NCBI GenBank assembly: GCA_022836615.1
Contig: MU405265.1
Location: 124,001 to 188,000, forward strand
Length of the DNA stretch: 64,000 bases
Direction of reading: 5' to 3'
DNA from: Annulohypoxylon bovei var. microspora
Lineage: Eukaryota; Ascomycota; Sordariomycetes; Xylariales; Hypoxylaceae
Of this stretch, positions 23,456 through 35,500 are shown piece after piece. Position 1 is the stretch's first letter; each line of letters starts with the position of its first letter. The notes under the pieces were generated by a model. It was not told the DNA's origin and did not search any database. It was given only the letters and a program-made list of their open reading frames with translations. A program made the translations under genes and the position numbers.

Positions 23456-24185
23456 TTAGGTGACCTTGTCCTTGTTGTGGTAGTTGACGCTCTTGTTCCA
23501 GCTGTGCGTCGGCTGTTAGTAGCGGTTTGTGAAGGGGGGGGATGGGGAAAGGGGAAAGGGGAAGGGGGGAAGTACAATACGGTCTTGTCGCCGTCGCCCC
23601 AGGGGAAGTTCTTGGAGCGGATGTTCTGGTAGGAGTACTCGACGCGCTCTTCTAGGGGCGGCATGTGCGACCAGTGCTCCCAGTGCTCGTTCCACAGCGT
23701 GTAGGCGTTGACGCTGGCGAGGATTAGGGCGGGCACCACGCCGCTAGGTGAGGTATTTTTGTTAGCTTTCTGGCTCTGTTATCTTCGTGGTTGGGATGGC
23801 TTTGAGACGGGGCGGATCTCGTGGCTAATGCTAGATTGTGTGATCCATCGCTTTGCCATATAGGTAGGTACGTGTCTTGCTCGGGATGGATATCGGGGAT
23901 AGGGATAGGCGGCTCTTACTAGATGGAAATCTTGCGCCAGAGCTCTGCGAACGGGTCAGCAATCCATCCCTACGTATCCCACATCGCGTGTGGCCCGTCC
24001 GACTCACCAGTCGTGGCTGAGGCGTGCTCCTTCACGGCCTGCCGCTCCTTGACGAAGGCGTTCTCGGTGGCCTTGGTCTTGGTCGTGGTCGAGGCGAGGC
24101 GGCGCTGCAGGGTCGAGCGGAGGACCGGGGAGCGCAGCTGAGTCGACAGGCGCGGCGTCGCGCGGAGGATCTGGCGCTGGAACAT
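23456..24185 (-). CDS. cox13: Cytochrome c oxidase subunit VIa (COX13)
   Basis: Small nuclear-encoded subunit of respiratory complex IV in the inner mitochondrial membrane. Minus-strand exons are 24008..24185, 23920..23944 (25 nt), 23576..23743 and 23456..23501; they give 138 residues. The N-terminus is an Arg/Ser-rich presequence (MFQRQILRATPRLSTQLRSP). The mature part has ELWRKISIYGVVPALILASV, a transmembrane helix, then NEHWEHWSHMPPLEERVEY, NIRSKNFPWGDGDKTVFW and the tail NKSVNYHNKDKVT. The last donor is GTACTT, not the nearby GTATTG; only this choice restores the conserved FWN. The last intron has a perfect CTACTAAC branch site. It is divergent from APN2, the usual arrangement beside the MAT locus. 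Confidence 0.94.
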
Positions 24186-24876
24186 GGTTTATCTTTCCGA
24201 CTTCGGTCGGTCTGTCTGTCTTCTGTCGTTGGGGGTTGAGTAGGAGGGGAGATTTTTTTTTCGACGTCGTGAAGTTTAGTTAGGTTCCGTCGATGGTTTC
24301 GGGTTCGGTGGTCTGATTTCGTCGGGATGGATTGTCGAATGAGGTCAGGTCTAATTTGATTGGCTGGATTGTGTTGGTTAGTACGGTTTGGTTCGAACCT
24401 TGAATGGAGAGAGCTAGAGCTGAGGGCCTCGGTAAATCTGCGGGGATATGGCGGGTTGATGATTATGTAATTACGATATGGTCATGATGCGGGTCACGGG
24501 ATCTCGGGTCACTTTGGCGCTGTGACCGGGGACGGGACGTCGCGACTTCCACACCGTTTGCGTGTACGATTACCTATTAATATACGAGAAATGGCAGTAG
24601 CGGAGTTCTTATGAGATTGAAATAGCGCCTGCTTTATTGGGTGAAGGGGGAGTTCTAATTCGTCTATGCCACCCAGCTACTTTTTTCATCTTCCACAGTG
24701 AATCCGCCCCCTCCGAAACTTGAGTTGATGGAAGTGCACCTCATGCCATTCCAGCACATATCCGACGATGATGATAAAAGCAATTTACACGACCCCAATG
24801 ATGAATGACTAGCACATTTCAATGTTCATGGAATTCACTTAAATCGCTTTTAAACCCCTAGACACATTTCTGCGAC
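24186..24876. promoter_or_regulatory. Divergent COX13-APN2 promoter region
   Basis: These 691 bp lie between two start codons on opposite strands. A T run lies close to the COX13 start (24253-24262). No other gene fits, and no specific operator was assigned. Confidence 0.55.
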
Positions 24877-26940
24877 ATGGGGGTGCGTATCACTTCGTGG
24901 AATGGTGAGTGTCGTCTCTTGGTATTTTAATAGCATACGTAAACTTACTAATCATATATAGTAAACGGCATTCGGTATAGTATCATATTCCCCATACGAT
25001 ATCCCTATTCTAATTGGCTATCGTAGGAATCCGTTCGGATATCAGCCATGGAGGGAAAAAAGGACTTTCGAGGCCATGTTCGATATCCTTGATGCGGACA
25101 TAGTCGTCATGCAAGAAACCAAGATCCAACGCAAAGATCTGCAGGATGATATGGTATTGGTGCCTGGCTGGGATGTTTACTTCAGTTTGCCCAAGCATAA
25201 GAAAGGTATGACAGCCATGCCAAGCATCTTCAGTGACAGATCTTAACGATAAGGATAGGATATGCCGGTGTAGCAATCTACACACGGAACTCGGTGTGTA
25301 TGCCAGTTAGAGCTGAAGAGGGGATCATAGGAGTACTGTGTCCGCCGAATTCTTCAACAAAATTCCGAGATCTTCCTCCTGATCAACAAATAGGAGGCTA
25401 CCCGAGACCAGGTCAACTACTGGGCCTAGCTGACGAGACGATGCTTGATTCCGAAGGACGATGTGTCATTCTTGAGTTCCCGGCTTTTGTTTTGATTGGA
25501 ACCTACAGCCCAGCAAACAGTGATGGGACTCGTGATGATTTCAGACTAGGCTATCTCGACGCATTAGACGTTCGGATACGTAACCTAGTAGCCATGGGGA
25601 AGAGGGTCGTCTTGACGGGGGATCTCAATGTTATACGCTCGTCCCTTGATACCGCCAACCTTTTTGAGAGACTAGGGAAAGAAGGAATGACAGTCCAAGA
25701 TTTCTTCTCCGCCCCATCCTATCGTCTATTCAACCAGCTTGTGTTCGAAGGACACGTGCGAGGTCCAAGAGATGAAAATAGGGAGAAGCCAGCGTTATGG
25801 GATCTTGGCCGAGTCTTTCATCCTACCCGCGAAGGCATGTTCACCTGCTGGGATACCAAAAAGAATACACGCCCTGCCAATGTTGGTAGCCGAATAGACT
25901 ATGTCCTCTGTAGTGACAATATGAAAGACTGGTTTATCGACTCCAATATTCAGGAAGGTCTGATGGGCTCTGATCACTGCCCCGTTTTTGCGACAATGAA
26001 GGATATCGTGAAGATTGATGGGAAGGAAGTACATATTAGGGACATCATGAATGCCCCGGGTGTCTTTAAGGATGGAGTTCGGCTAAGGGATTGGACAGTG
26101 AAGGATCTTTTGCCATTATCAGCGAAGCTTATTCCGGAATTTGATCGCCGACGGAGTATCAAGGATATGTTCTTCAAGAAGCCTGCAGCACCAAAGTCAA
26201 CACTAGCGCCAGTCAGCGAGCCGTCAGAAAGCTCTAGCCAAGAATTAGCCAAAGTTGAATTATCTACAAATGAGGAGCCAATCGACACACCAGCTTCACA
26301 AACTGAGTCAGTAACATCAGCGCCTTCGCCAGCTAAACCAAGAGCAGGTGGTCTCAAACGCACACCATCTGGTATCGCATCAACCAGCAGACCACAAAAG
26401 AAGATGAAGGCAGCAATAACTAAAGAACCATCTTCAAAGGGACAAAGCAGCTTAATGGGTTTCTTCAAACCTAAAACCACAGCAAGTCCGAGCGCAACTC
26501 CCGAGACGAAGGAAGATTCTAAGTCAATAGAGGGACTTGACGGCATCTCAGATATTGAGACTTCGATAGAATCCAGTATTCCGGATGAAGCGAAAGACCC
26601 TCCTGAGCCAACCAGTCCGGGGAGGGTCTTCGATCCCATTGAATCGAAGGAATCTTGGTCTAAGCTACTCGGCAAAAGAGTCATGCCCAGATGTGAACAT
26701 GGAGAGGATTGTATCAGCCTAGTGACCAGGAAACCAGGCGTCAATCGAGGTAAGCCACTACGTTCTATAGCTCTGGTACCGTAGATTTACGTATCATGAT
26801 ATTAACTTCTTTTTTCAGGCAGGTCATTCTTCATTTGTCCTAGGCCAATTGGGCCATCGGGGCAGAAAGAGAACGGGACTGAGTGGCGCTGTGGGACATT
26901 CATATGGAGTAGCGACTGGAGCGGGTCGCAAGGAGGGTGA
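24877..26940 (+). CDS. apn2: DNA-(apurinic or apyrimidinic site) endonuclease 2 (APN2)
   Basis: Class II AP endonuclease for base-excision repair and 3'-end cleaning. Exons are 24877..24904, 24962..24974 (only 13 nt), 25027..25205, 25259..26749 and 26819..26940; they join to 610 residues. The exonuclease/endonuclease fold starts MGVRITSWNVNGIRNPFGY, with QETKIQRKDL, TYSPANSDGT, LTGDLNV and the catalytic end GSDHCPV. A PCNA-binding PIP box, QSSLMGFF, is at about residues 469-476. The C-terminus is a GRF zinc finger: CEHGEDC, then NRGRSFFICPRP and WRCGTFIW. All expected parts are present, and the 13-nt exon supplies the conserved VNGIR. APN2 is the classic flank of MAT1 loci; its 3' end points towards SLA2 here, as usual. 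Confidence 0.95.
24962..24974 (+). other. 13-nt micro-exon of APN2
   Basis: Lies between introns 24905..24961 (GTGAGT...ATATAG) and 24975..25026 (GTATAG...CGTAG). It completes the conserved segment WNVNGIRNP; skipping it would delete NGI and shift the frame. Confidence 0.88.
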
Positions 26941-27493
26941 GGTTGTATAGACCTTTCTTATCAACACCTAAACAATGCCCAAGTTACCCATGTTTGTGTC
27001 TTCTTCGTGCTAACCTCTTCGCTACGTGAGGACGCATCTACATGTACCCTTACACGCATATACCACGTATCTAACTAGGACAGCCCCTGATTACCTCCCT
27101 AGATAGACGAGGGAAGCGTATTGACCAACAGTTGTTTCGTAACCGCTAGAGCCTTGCTATTTAGGGTTACTGTGTTGGTTCAGTATTAGGCTGTGCAGGG
27201 GGCCTCCTACAAAAAGACCTACATTAATTATGACCAATCAGATTCAAATGAGAGTTTGAAGCTTTCACCACCTGCTGTTATAAAGAGTGGCTTTCCTTAT
27301 GTCTTCTGGATTTGTAATTTTCTCTTCATCTCATTTTCGTTTTAAGTACCCAAATCAGTGCCTAACCGCATAGATATCACCACACTTGCTCTATCCGATT
27401 GAAGGCGTTCGATTTGTCCTTGGAATTCTGAAACTTATGTTATTAGAATCATCGTTTGATAATATTCTTTTTTTTTTGTACGACGTGCTTAAC
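26941..27493. other. Left part of the APN2-SLA2 interval, no gene seen
   Basis: 3' flank of APN2 and promoter of the HET gene. Read on both strands, I found no alpha-box or HMG-box coding remnant. A T-rich stretch with a run of nine T (about 27469-27478) lies just before the HET start. Confidence 0.55.
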
Positions 27494-29919
27494 ATGCATG
27501 CATTCGGTGGCGTTTCTATGAGCCAATGGCCCAGCGCAGAGGACATATTGACCGCTCATGTGGCTGAGGGCTTACAGACCCTGCCACTAAAAGCGTTACT
27601 AGATATTCATCCCTCAAAGCAGCACATAGGGAACAAAGTCGGTGGGCTTTTACAGGCCCTCTTGGACGACGATCAACTTCTGCAGATTTACCCGAAGCTG
27701 TTGTTATTAACATACGAGGACGGATTCGAGGTTGTCGGGGAGGAATGTGGTTTGAGTCCTCCACTTATGCTCTGCAAACCGTGCAAGCAATTGATGCAAA
27801 ACCCGCCACCAACTTGCGAATACGAACAATATCAGCACGATATAAAGCAGCCGATACTAAATCCACGATTTTGGTTTCCATTTCACACATCCATTTCCGA
27901 GCTTATTGCTTGCTGCCACAGCTCGGAAGGGGTTTGTCACCTATGCCATCTATTTTGGGATTGTTTCTGCGCGGTTACTAATAAGAAAAATTCCAATGAA
28001 ATCGGTCCTCGTCTAAAACACGTAGAACTTAGAGACGTGATTGCACGAGAGGTCGATTGGTTTGGGAGTCGGTTAAGCGTGCATCTAAACGGCCGCAAGA
28101 TTTCTCGGGCTCTCCACCTGGATTTGGGCACCCCTCCGAAAGACAGACTACTGTGCCATTTGAATTTTGGAATTTTTATAACTACATGTATGTGTGATAA
28201 TCATGGTATCCGAGGTTTTCGTTAGTTGCTGAGTGATAGACAGTAAACAAAACAAAGCAGAGAGGCTCGATAGCCTACGACAGCGACCCCGGTTTAGATA
28301 CATATAAGTCTACGGGCTCGCCGGCAGTGCTGTCGCAAATCGAGGCATGGCTGGAGTCTTGTCAAAATGGCCACCCCAGTTGCCGTTCACATTTACGAGG
28401 AGGAGGGCGTCCGACCAGGCTAATTAAGCTCGAAGACTCGGGAACAATGTTCTCCTTGAACGACGATCTGCGGGAGGACGTGAGATATGCTGCTATCAGC
28501 TATCGATGGGGTTCCAATAAGAAAGCCGCCATGCTTACAACCTCTTCCCTTCAGACGATAAGGCAGAAAACCCCTATACACTGGCTTCCAAAAACGCTTC
28601 GAGATGTCTGCGACGTCGCTTACCGCTTGGGGTTCGAGTACGTCTGGATCGATAGGTTATGCATTATCCAAGACAGCACCGAGGACTGGCAGAAAGAGGC
28701 TTCCAGAATGGCCCTCGTTTACACGCAAGCGTCTTGTACTATTGCAGCGAGCTGTGCTTTGGACGAAGACAACGGCTGCCTCAAAGAACGGAAAGTTATC
28801 GGCGTCGTGCCGTTAAGACTAAGATCATGCCCGCTCCTACCGGGCCACGATGTCTTCATCCAAAAACAGGAAAGCCTACGCGACTCGCCTCACGACAAAT
28901 ACGGCTATCTAGCAGCAAGAGGCTGGATCTTCCAAGAATGGCTCTTATCCACTCGGGTCATCCATTTCGCCGCCGAGAAGGTGTATTGGGAATGTCGGGA
29001 GAACGAGGCTAACGAGACGTGGCCGTTCGTAGATGAAGAGCAGAGCAAAGATCTCCGCACGTTTTCGAGGCCGTCAATGGCTAAATTGTCTACGGATGAC
29101 TTGAAGAGCGCCACGACAACTTGGTCAAGGATGGTCGAAGAATATTCGGCGAGAAAGCTCACCTATGAGACCGACAAACTACTGGCTATCTCTGGCCTGG
29201 CTAGAGCGGTTCACGAATTAGCGGACGGCAACCTTGGGCCGTATGTTGCGGGGCTTTGGCAGTCAGACTTCACACGATGGCTCGGCTGGATGATTCCAGA
29301 GGAAGTGTTCGTGAGGCTTCCAAATAAATACATCGCTCCTTCATGGTCCTGGGCATGTCTAGACGCTCCGGTCAGCTTTGGCTACAGGTTCTACCTCAAG
29401 AATCTTATTGATCTAGCAGAGCTGAAGAAGATACGGTTAACTTACGTTTCTGACACCGATCCCTATGCCGCGATACAGGATGGATCGATTGTACTGCATG
29501 GTCACATGAAGCTAGTTCACATTGAACCAGCCCAGGATATCTCTATCACAAAGTCCGACAGCTATCCTCGTAAGAGACGTATAGTCTACCCAGACTTAGA
29601 AAGCAAATCATTGACATTTCTTACTAATGCCACTGTTATTATGGATACTATAACCTGGTCATCTAACATAGCTTCGGCGCCGATCTACTATCTGCCGCTA
29701 AATATGACAGATAGGCAAAGCCCTACGGTATACGGTATACTCTTGGCACCTTATGGCTTGCTTGGGCATAACAGGACACCGTCGTCGAGACCACTCTCAC
29801 ATACATCAAAGGAATTCGAAAGAGTGGGATTCGTGATGATGTTTGTCCCCCCTGAAGAGGAATATGGTTTTGAGGAGTGGCTTTCGCAAAGCCCGAAAGA
29901 AGACGTTACTATCCGATAG
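27494..29919 (+). CDS. HET-domain (heterokaryon incompatibility type) protein
   Basis: HET-domain proteins trigger incompatibility and cell-death responses in filamentous ascomycetes. Exons 27494..28187 and 28244..29919 join in frame to 789 residues, with a 56-nt intron (GTATGT...GACAG). Before the domain, cysteine pairs LCKPCKQL and HLCHLFWDC match the usual HET protein N-terminus, followed by STGSPAVLSQIEAWLESC. The HET domain shows DVRYAAISYRWG, TLRDVCDVAYRLGFEYVWID, LCIIQDS and the later RGWIFQEWLLSTRVI. The ATG at 27494 has a favourable A at -3; a second ATG at 27518 is also possible. The gene lies alone between APN2 and the small secreted gene, at the place where MAT genes usually sit. 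No frame breaks were seen, so it may be active. Confidence 0.85.
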
Positions 29920-31021
29920 ATAGGTTTAGACATCCTTTTTCGGCTGTTGACGGATTACCTACCTGTGCTTTAGATAGGTAGGCTGAGAAGTATGGAGGTA
30001 GGAAAGAAAGGTGGATGATATAATTCAACTGCCGCAATAGTATGGATTAGTATGCAGGTGTGATATCTACCACCTTAGAATTCCCTACCCTCCGGGTTTG
30101 GTTATGGCAGGAGACTGATTATCGAATGGACATTGTACACCTGCTTCACTCACCACGACTGGACCTTTTGGTGCAAACAACATTGGTTGAGCCCGAAAGA
30201 GGTTTCTGGCCTGTTGGATGAGCCACCGCATTTTGTACCCAGAGCGACAGCGCCGGAGGCTCCTTGCGACCCCTTTCTCGGGCTCCTTATACTCCGTGAA
30301 AATCGCATCGAGTCTCTATATTAATAGACAACGCCATCTTACGCCTCCAAGCCTCTAGAGTTCCCCTGAGCTCGGCCTTGACTTGATCTCCCTTCATCCT
30401 ACCCCTCTCGGTACAAGCCTGCCTCGCAATTTACCTACTCCCGGCAATTTGTGGCGGAAATGACGTTCTAGTATGCTCCGGTCCCGATCATGTCTTACTC
30501 CCGCAGGTCGTGTGGAACGAAGGCGTAGGGCGTTGCGGCGGAGTCAGGACTGTTAAGTTCGGAGGACCAGCCGAGAATGTCCAGCTGCCTATTTTTGTAA
30601 AGCCACCATCCCGCCATAACGTTTCAAAACATATCAAGGAGTAGATTTGAAGAAGCAACATCCAATGCCTTCTCCATGACCGAATGACACGTGCAGTTCG
30701 TTCGAGGATGAGCCTTGTTGCCATGTACAATTTTAGCAGCACAATAATAGTCAGAAGGATGCGATGATCGTCGTCACCTAGCTATTATCGACTCCATTAC
30801 TCAAGTCTGACGGGTGAGAGCTTGACTGGTGAGAAAGCTGAACGCTGTTGTACAGCTTCAGTTATTTCCGTCGAAATCATGAGAAGACTTACCAAGTATC
30901 ATGAGGATAGAGGAATATAAATACCTTGTCAAGACTCCTCTATCCTCCTCTCACTCAGCATCTCCCATACAAACCTTCAGCTACAATAAAACCGCAATCA
31001 AATCCTCTTCCTCTCTACATC
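29920..31021. other. Intergenic stretch inside the APN2-SLA2 interval
   Basis: Two short open frames (30133..30324 plus, about 30488..30742 minus) read partly protein-like but match nothing I know and have no good start context; they may be decayed coding sequence. A TATA box (tataaata, 30916..30923) and a CT-rich leader precede the secreted-protein gene. Confidence 0.45.
30916..30923 (+). promoter_or_regulatory. TATA box of the small secreted protein gene
   Basis: tataaata lies 106 bp before the ATG at 31022 and is followed by a CT-rich leader, the usual layout of strongly expressed fungal genes. Confidence 0.55.
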
Positions 31022-31351
31022 ATGAAGTCCTCCAGTCTCTTCGGCACTCTGGCGACCGCCATCTTGCTTCCCGCCACCCAGGCGACCTGGTGCCAGTTCT
31101 TCTACGACAGCGCTTGCACGCAGAAGGCCAACGGCGACGTCAACTTCGACTGTGCCAACCACAACGTCCTCGGAAGCGGTGGAGGCTTTGCCCAGTGCCA
31201 CGGGACGTCCCATAACAAACAACAGTGCTTGATCAACCGATGCACTGACGAGTCCTGCGTCAACCATTCGGGACTCAACGTCGATGCGGATCAGTCCTGC
31301 ATCAACATGTACGGCGCAGGGCCGTACTATCAACTGTACTTGATCTCTTAA
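31022..31351 (+). CDS. Small secreted cysteine-rich protein
   Basis: Single-exon gene of 109 residues. The start MKSSSLFGTLATAILLPA is a clear signal peptide, with likely cleavage after an alanine near residue 21 (before TWCQFFYDSAC). The mature part has eight cysteines, in contexts such as FDCANH, QQCLINRCTDESC and QSCINMYG, which suggests four disulfides. It ends in a hydrophobic YYQLYLIS. A TATA box 106 bp upstream and a pyrimidine-rich leader look like a strongly expressed gene. No family was recognised; an effector-like or antimicrobial-like role is possible but unproven. It lies in the APN2-SLA2 interval where MAT genes would be expected, but it resembles no MAT protein. Confidence 0.8.
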   Translation: MKSSSLFGTLATAILLPATQATWCQFFYDSACTQKANGDVNFDCANHNVLGSGGGFAQCHGTSHNKQQCLINRCTDESCVNHSGLNVDADQSCINMYGAGPYYQLYLIS

Positions 31352-32553
31352 GTGGGATCTCACTTGTAAGTTCATTAGAGCAAGAAACGTAACTTACGTA
31401 AAAGGCTAACTAGGTAAATTATAATAGTTTTCAACGTTGTTTAGTAACATATATGTCCGAGTATACTTGGGGTTATCGTTCTGTTCTGTTGTTACTATGT
31501 GGAGGATTTTATGTCACAAATAGATTTGATTAAATATACTTATCTGCTTGCTTATTATGTGTGAGCAGTCTGCAAGTGAAAATAGCATAAAGCCAAATGT
31601 ACAAATTATTCGATATAGAGGCTATGTACCATTTCTGAATACCCTATTCGCACCCATAGCAATATTCTCATGTTCAAACACTACGAATAATAGTAATCAA
31701 CGAGGTTTGGGAAACAACAAGGGATATTAACAACCTTCTCGTAAGGTGGGTAGCAAGCCGCTACCAAAAGTTAGCTCTACTCTAGCAGCTGTAAGAAAAT
31801 AGGAGTAATACGAAAAACTAACCAAACGCAACAAACTCCAACACAAACACAGGCCAGTCGTTGAAATAAGCTCAAAACACGTCGTTATACTTCTGATATC
31901 TCATATACTTAATATACCTAGGCAACTAATATAAGTAAACCAGTATGAATTATACTCTCGGCATATCCAATATCGAATCCTATACATAGGGGCATGATAA
32001 TATAAGATCACCACCACAACAAACCCGCCGCCGTCGAGCACCCAATACGACACTCGAAAAGTCTTATCACACCACATCCATCACATCAACATTCTTTCCA
32101 ATAACTTATCCTCCCCCAAGAACCCTTGAACCTCGCTAGCTCACCATCACAGAACAGTACGAGAGCACTAGGTATATACCCCTCGGAGAAAAAAGAACAA
32201 GATATCACCAACAATCGCCAATATCAAATTACCTAACCCTAAGCAAGCTAGACAACAACTCTCCTCCCTGCCCGAAGTGATGCGTAGCAATTTTGTACAG
32301 TACCTAGGTATAGAATCGGCCCTCCGCCACGTGCTACCACTATCACTTTACCACTTTGCCTGCCTACTCACATAGCCGTAGGAGAACCTCCACAAAGCCC
32401 CCTTAGATAGTCGGTTAAGTATAAGAAGACAGCCACCTCAAAACAGCGCAGCGAACAACCTTCGACATTCAACCAAGCACCAGCCACCGACTACAAACCA
32501 CCGACAACCTATAGGGTATAACGATCCCTCTCGACCCCCTCTCCGCCTCGATC
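31352..32553. other. AT-rich right part of the APN2-SLA2 interval, no gene seen
   Basis: AT-rich sequence of 1.2 kb between the secreted-protein gene and the 3' end of SLA2. Frames are short and broken on both strands, and no alpha-box or HMG-box remnant could be read. Confidence 0.55.
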
Positions 32554-35500
32554 TTAGTCTTCCTGGTACGAGATCTTGCGCATCTCGCCCAACCTGTGTC
32601 TGGCCGAAGCCAGCGAATTCTCGAGCTGGAGAATCTCGACCTGTGTGCGCACTCGTAGTTAGCCTCTGCGCCTTCATTTTCTATATCTCTCAAACTCCTC
32701 ACATCCACACGCCCCTTCTACAGCCCCCCGACAAAAAATAAAATAAAAAGCAAATACATACCTGCTGCTCCATCTCCCGCACCTTAAACTCGTGCGGGTT
32801 CAGCTTCCCGTAGTCGGTCGCCTCGTCCTCCTGGTTGCGGTCCTTGATCATGGCCTGGACCTGTCTGACGAGGGCCCTGCACGCCGCTCCCACGGCCTTG
32901 CTGGCCTGCTCGAGGTGCTCCTGGCTCTTGCTCATGAAGCCGGCCTTGACGCGGCTGGCGGCCACGAGCTGCGCCGTCGACGCCGCCACGTCGTTGGACG
33001 CCACGATGAGCTGCTCCGGGCTGTTGCGCCCCGACAGCACCCCGTCCGCCGTCTCGATGAGCGTGTTGGTCGACGTCGCCACCGCCTTGGCCGCCGAGAT
33101 CAGCCCCTCCGTCCACCGGTTGTTCTTCTTGTAGAACGCCGTCCTCGACGACGAGCCCCGCCCGGACTGCACGATCTCTTGCTGCGTCACCGTCGCCGCC
33201 TTGATGAGCTGCGCGATGGCCGTTGTGATTGCCAGCGCGGCGTCGAGGATGGAGTCGTGAACCTTGAGTTCGTACGTCGAGTATCCGTCGCGGGGCTTGT
33301 TCCTTAGCTTGGCGAGGCGGGCGGCCGCCGCGGCGATGGCGTCGGCTGCCTTGCTTAGCTCGGAGTCGACGAGGTCGCCCAGATCACCCTTGTTGTTTGC
33401 TAGTCGGGTGAAATTTGGTGCGAAAGCTTCGACGAGGTTGGTCAACCTTTGTAGGTTTAGACGAACATCACTGCTGCTATTAACCAGAACGTCGGTCTTC
33501 TGGAGGGGGTCCATGCCTTCCAATCGGAAGCTTTGGAGGCTACGGAAATGCTTGACGGTGGACTGAGCGGCGTTGCGCGCGCCGTTCAGGAGCTGATCAG
33601 CCTTCTTTTCGTTAGAAGCAAGGCGGTTCAACCCCTTCGTGTTGCTGCACACATCTGCTATGGCCCCTGAAAATACGTTGGTGGCTTTGATTAGCTCCGC
33701 ATGAGTGGCGTTCGGCCCGTCGGCAATGAAGTTGCTGAAGGCGGTCGCAAATTCCGTCGCGCTCGATACAGCCTTTTCGACCTGGGATAACACATATGTT
33801 GGCGAAGCATTTTGGTTACCAGCTTGCATTGTCGAATCCAGTTCGTATAATGCATCATCTACTCGGGCAACACCTGATTGTAGTACTGAGTCGATGATCT
33901 CGTTAATCTTGTCGAGGTTTGCCATTATCAACGCATCAATCTGGCCGTCTAGAGCCTGGTCCGTATCGCCTTGGTTGAGTTTCAATTCGTTCAACTCAAT
34001 CAAGGTCTGGTCCATACCAGCCTTGTAAACCTCGAGCTCTTCCTCCTTGTCGCGGAGCAGTTGCTCAAGATCTGAGCTACCATCTCGTACTTTAGCCTGG
34101 GCCTCATCTAACGCACGCGACTTGGTTCGTAGAGCCTCTTCCAAGTCCGCCATTTCTCGGTTGTACTTGGCAAGCATAGTAGATAGCTCATTACCCTTGC
34201 TTCGCTCCAGGTTATCAGCCCTATCGTTCGCCATGCGCAATTCTCGCTTAAGCTTCTCAAGCTCATCCTTATTATTGCCGGTGAGCCTATCCTTGTCGTG
34301 AAGTGCTCGATCTCGTTCCCGAATCATATCCGCCAATTCCAGATTCTTCGTCTTGATTTCGCGCTCGAGTTTCTCGCGCCTGTCGATAGCTTCCTGAGCC
34401 GATGCTGCTTTCAGCTGAACGGTCTTGAATTTCTGAAGGAGATCAAGATGCTCGTGTCGCAATTGCGAGTAAAGCTTCGCTAAAGCTTCATACTTGGTTC
34501 GCCACGTGTTAACCTGCTCCTGCAACGCTCGGATTTGGTCATCCTTGCTGGTTATCTGTTGGCCAAAGTTGTTCTGGATTTGCGACAATTCGTTTTCGAG
34601 CGCCTTAACCCGTTGGTCGTATTGCTGTAGCATCAGCTGGTCGCGTTCATACTGCGCCCTTGCATTTAGGTTCTCCTGCTCAAGTTCCGCCAGTCGTCCT
34701 TGTGTCTGCCATTGGGCTTGCTGGGCTATCAGTGCCTCTTGTTCCATTCGTTGCTGCTCTGCTAAACGTCTTTGTTGTTCTTCAAAGTCTCGCTGAGCTT
34801 GAAGTTGTGCATCCTGTTGAGCACGAAGAGCTGCTGCCTGCCGTTCCTGCAATACCCTTTGCTGTTCCTCGTACTCCTTATTCTGCCGATCGATCTCGCC
34901 CTGCCAGAACTCGGCAATCTCGTCGGGTTCTTCTGATTTAGGTTGGCGCACAGGTGTCGGCTGGCGTTCGATCTCCTGCTTCGGCCGAGCCGGTAGTGCG
35001 GGCGCATTCTCGTCTTCCGCCAGCAAGTTAGGGGGGTCTTGTGGTAGTTTCGGGATGGTGATCAAGCTAGTCAGGTAACGCAAGTTCGAACACTCGTAGT
35101 AGAACTTGACTAATCGGTAGTGTTGCGCATCGTAACGCCCCCTCAGGGGCTCCAAGGCGTCGTTGTCACCAGTTGCTAGACCAAATATTAGCCAAGAGTC
35201 CTACCTAGGGTTTCGCAAGCGCCATACTTGAATGCATAGCTCGAAGCATGCTCGTGATGAACTTGTAGATTCCATAACTCTCCTGTACCAGGGGTACGAT
35301 AGCCGAAATCCTACACTCGTTGTTGCCTACGTTTCGGAAGTGCGAGAATATTAGTTTCTGGAACTGCTCGATCTTGTCCTGGAGAGACATAAGGTCGGTG
35401 ATAGTTTCGTAGCCTTCGTTGGGATCATTAATCGCCTTCAAGCTAATATATTCCTCGTACTCGAACGTGCCGTTGAACTCGGGGTGTTGCTGGTGGAACG

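Noticed and set aside
30133..30324. 63-codon plus-strand frame in the APN2-SLA2 interval
   Set aside because: Too short, no splice partners, no recognisable domain.
30488..30742. 84-codon minus-strand frame in the APN2-SLA2 interval
   Set aside because: Considered as a MAT remnant, but it shows no alpha-box or HMG-box features and lacks an ATG start.
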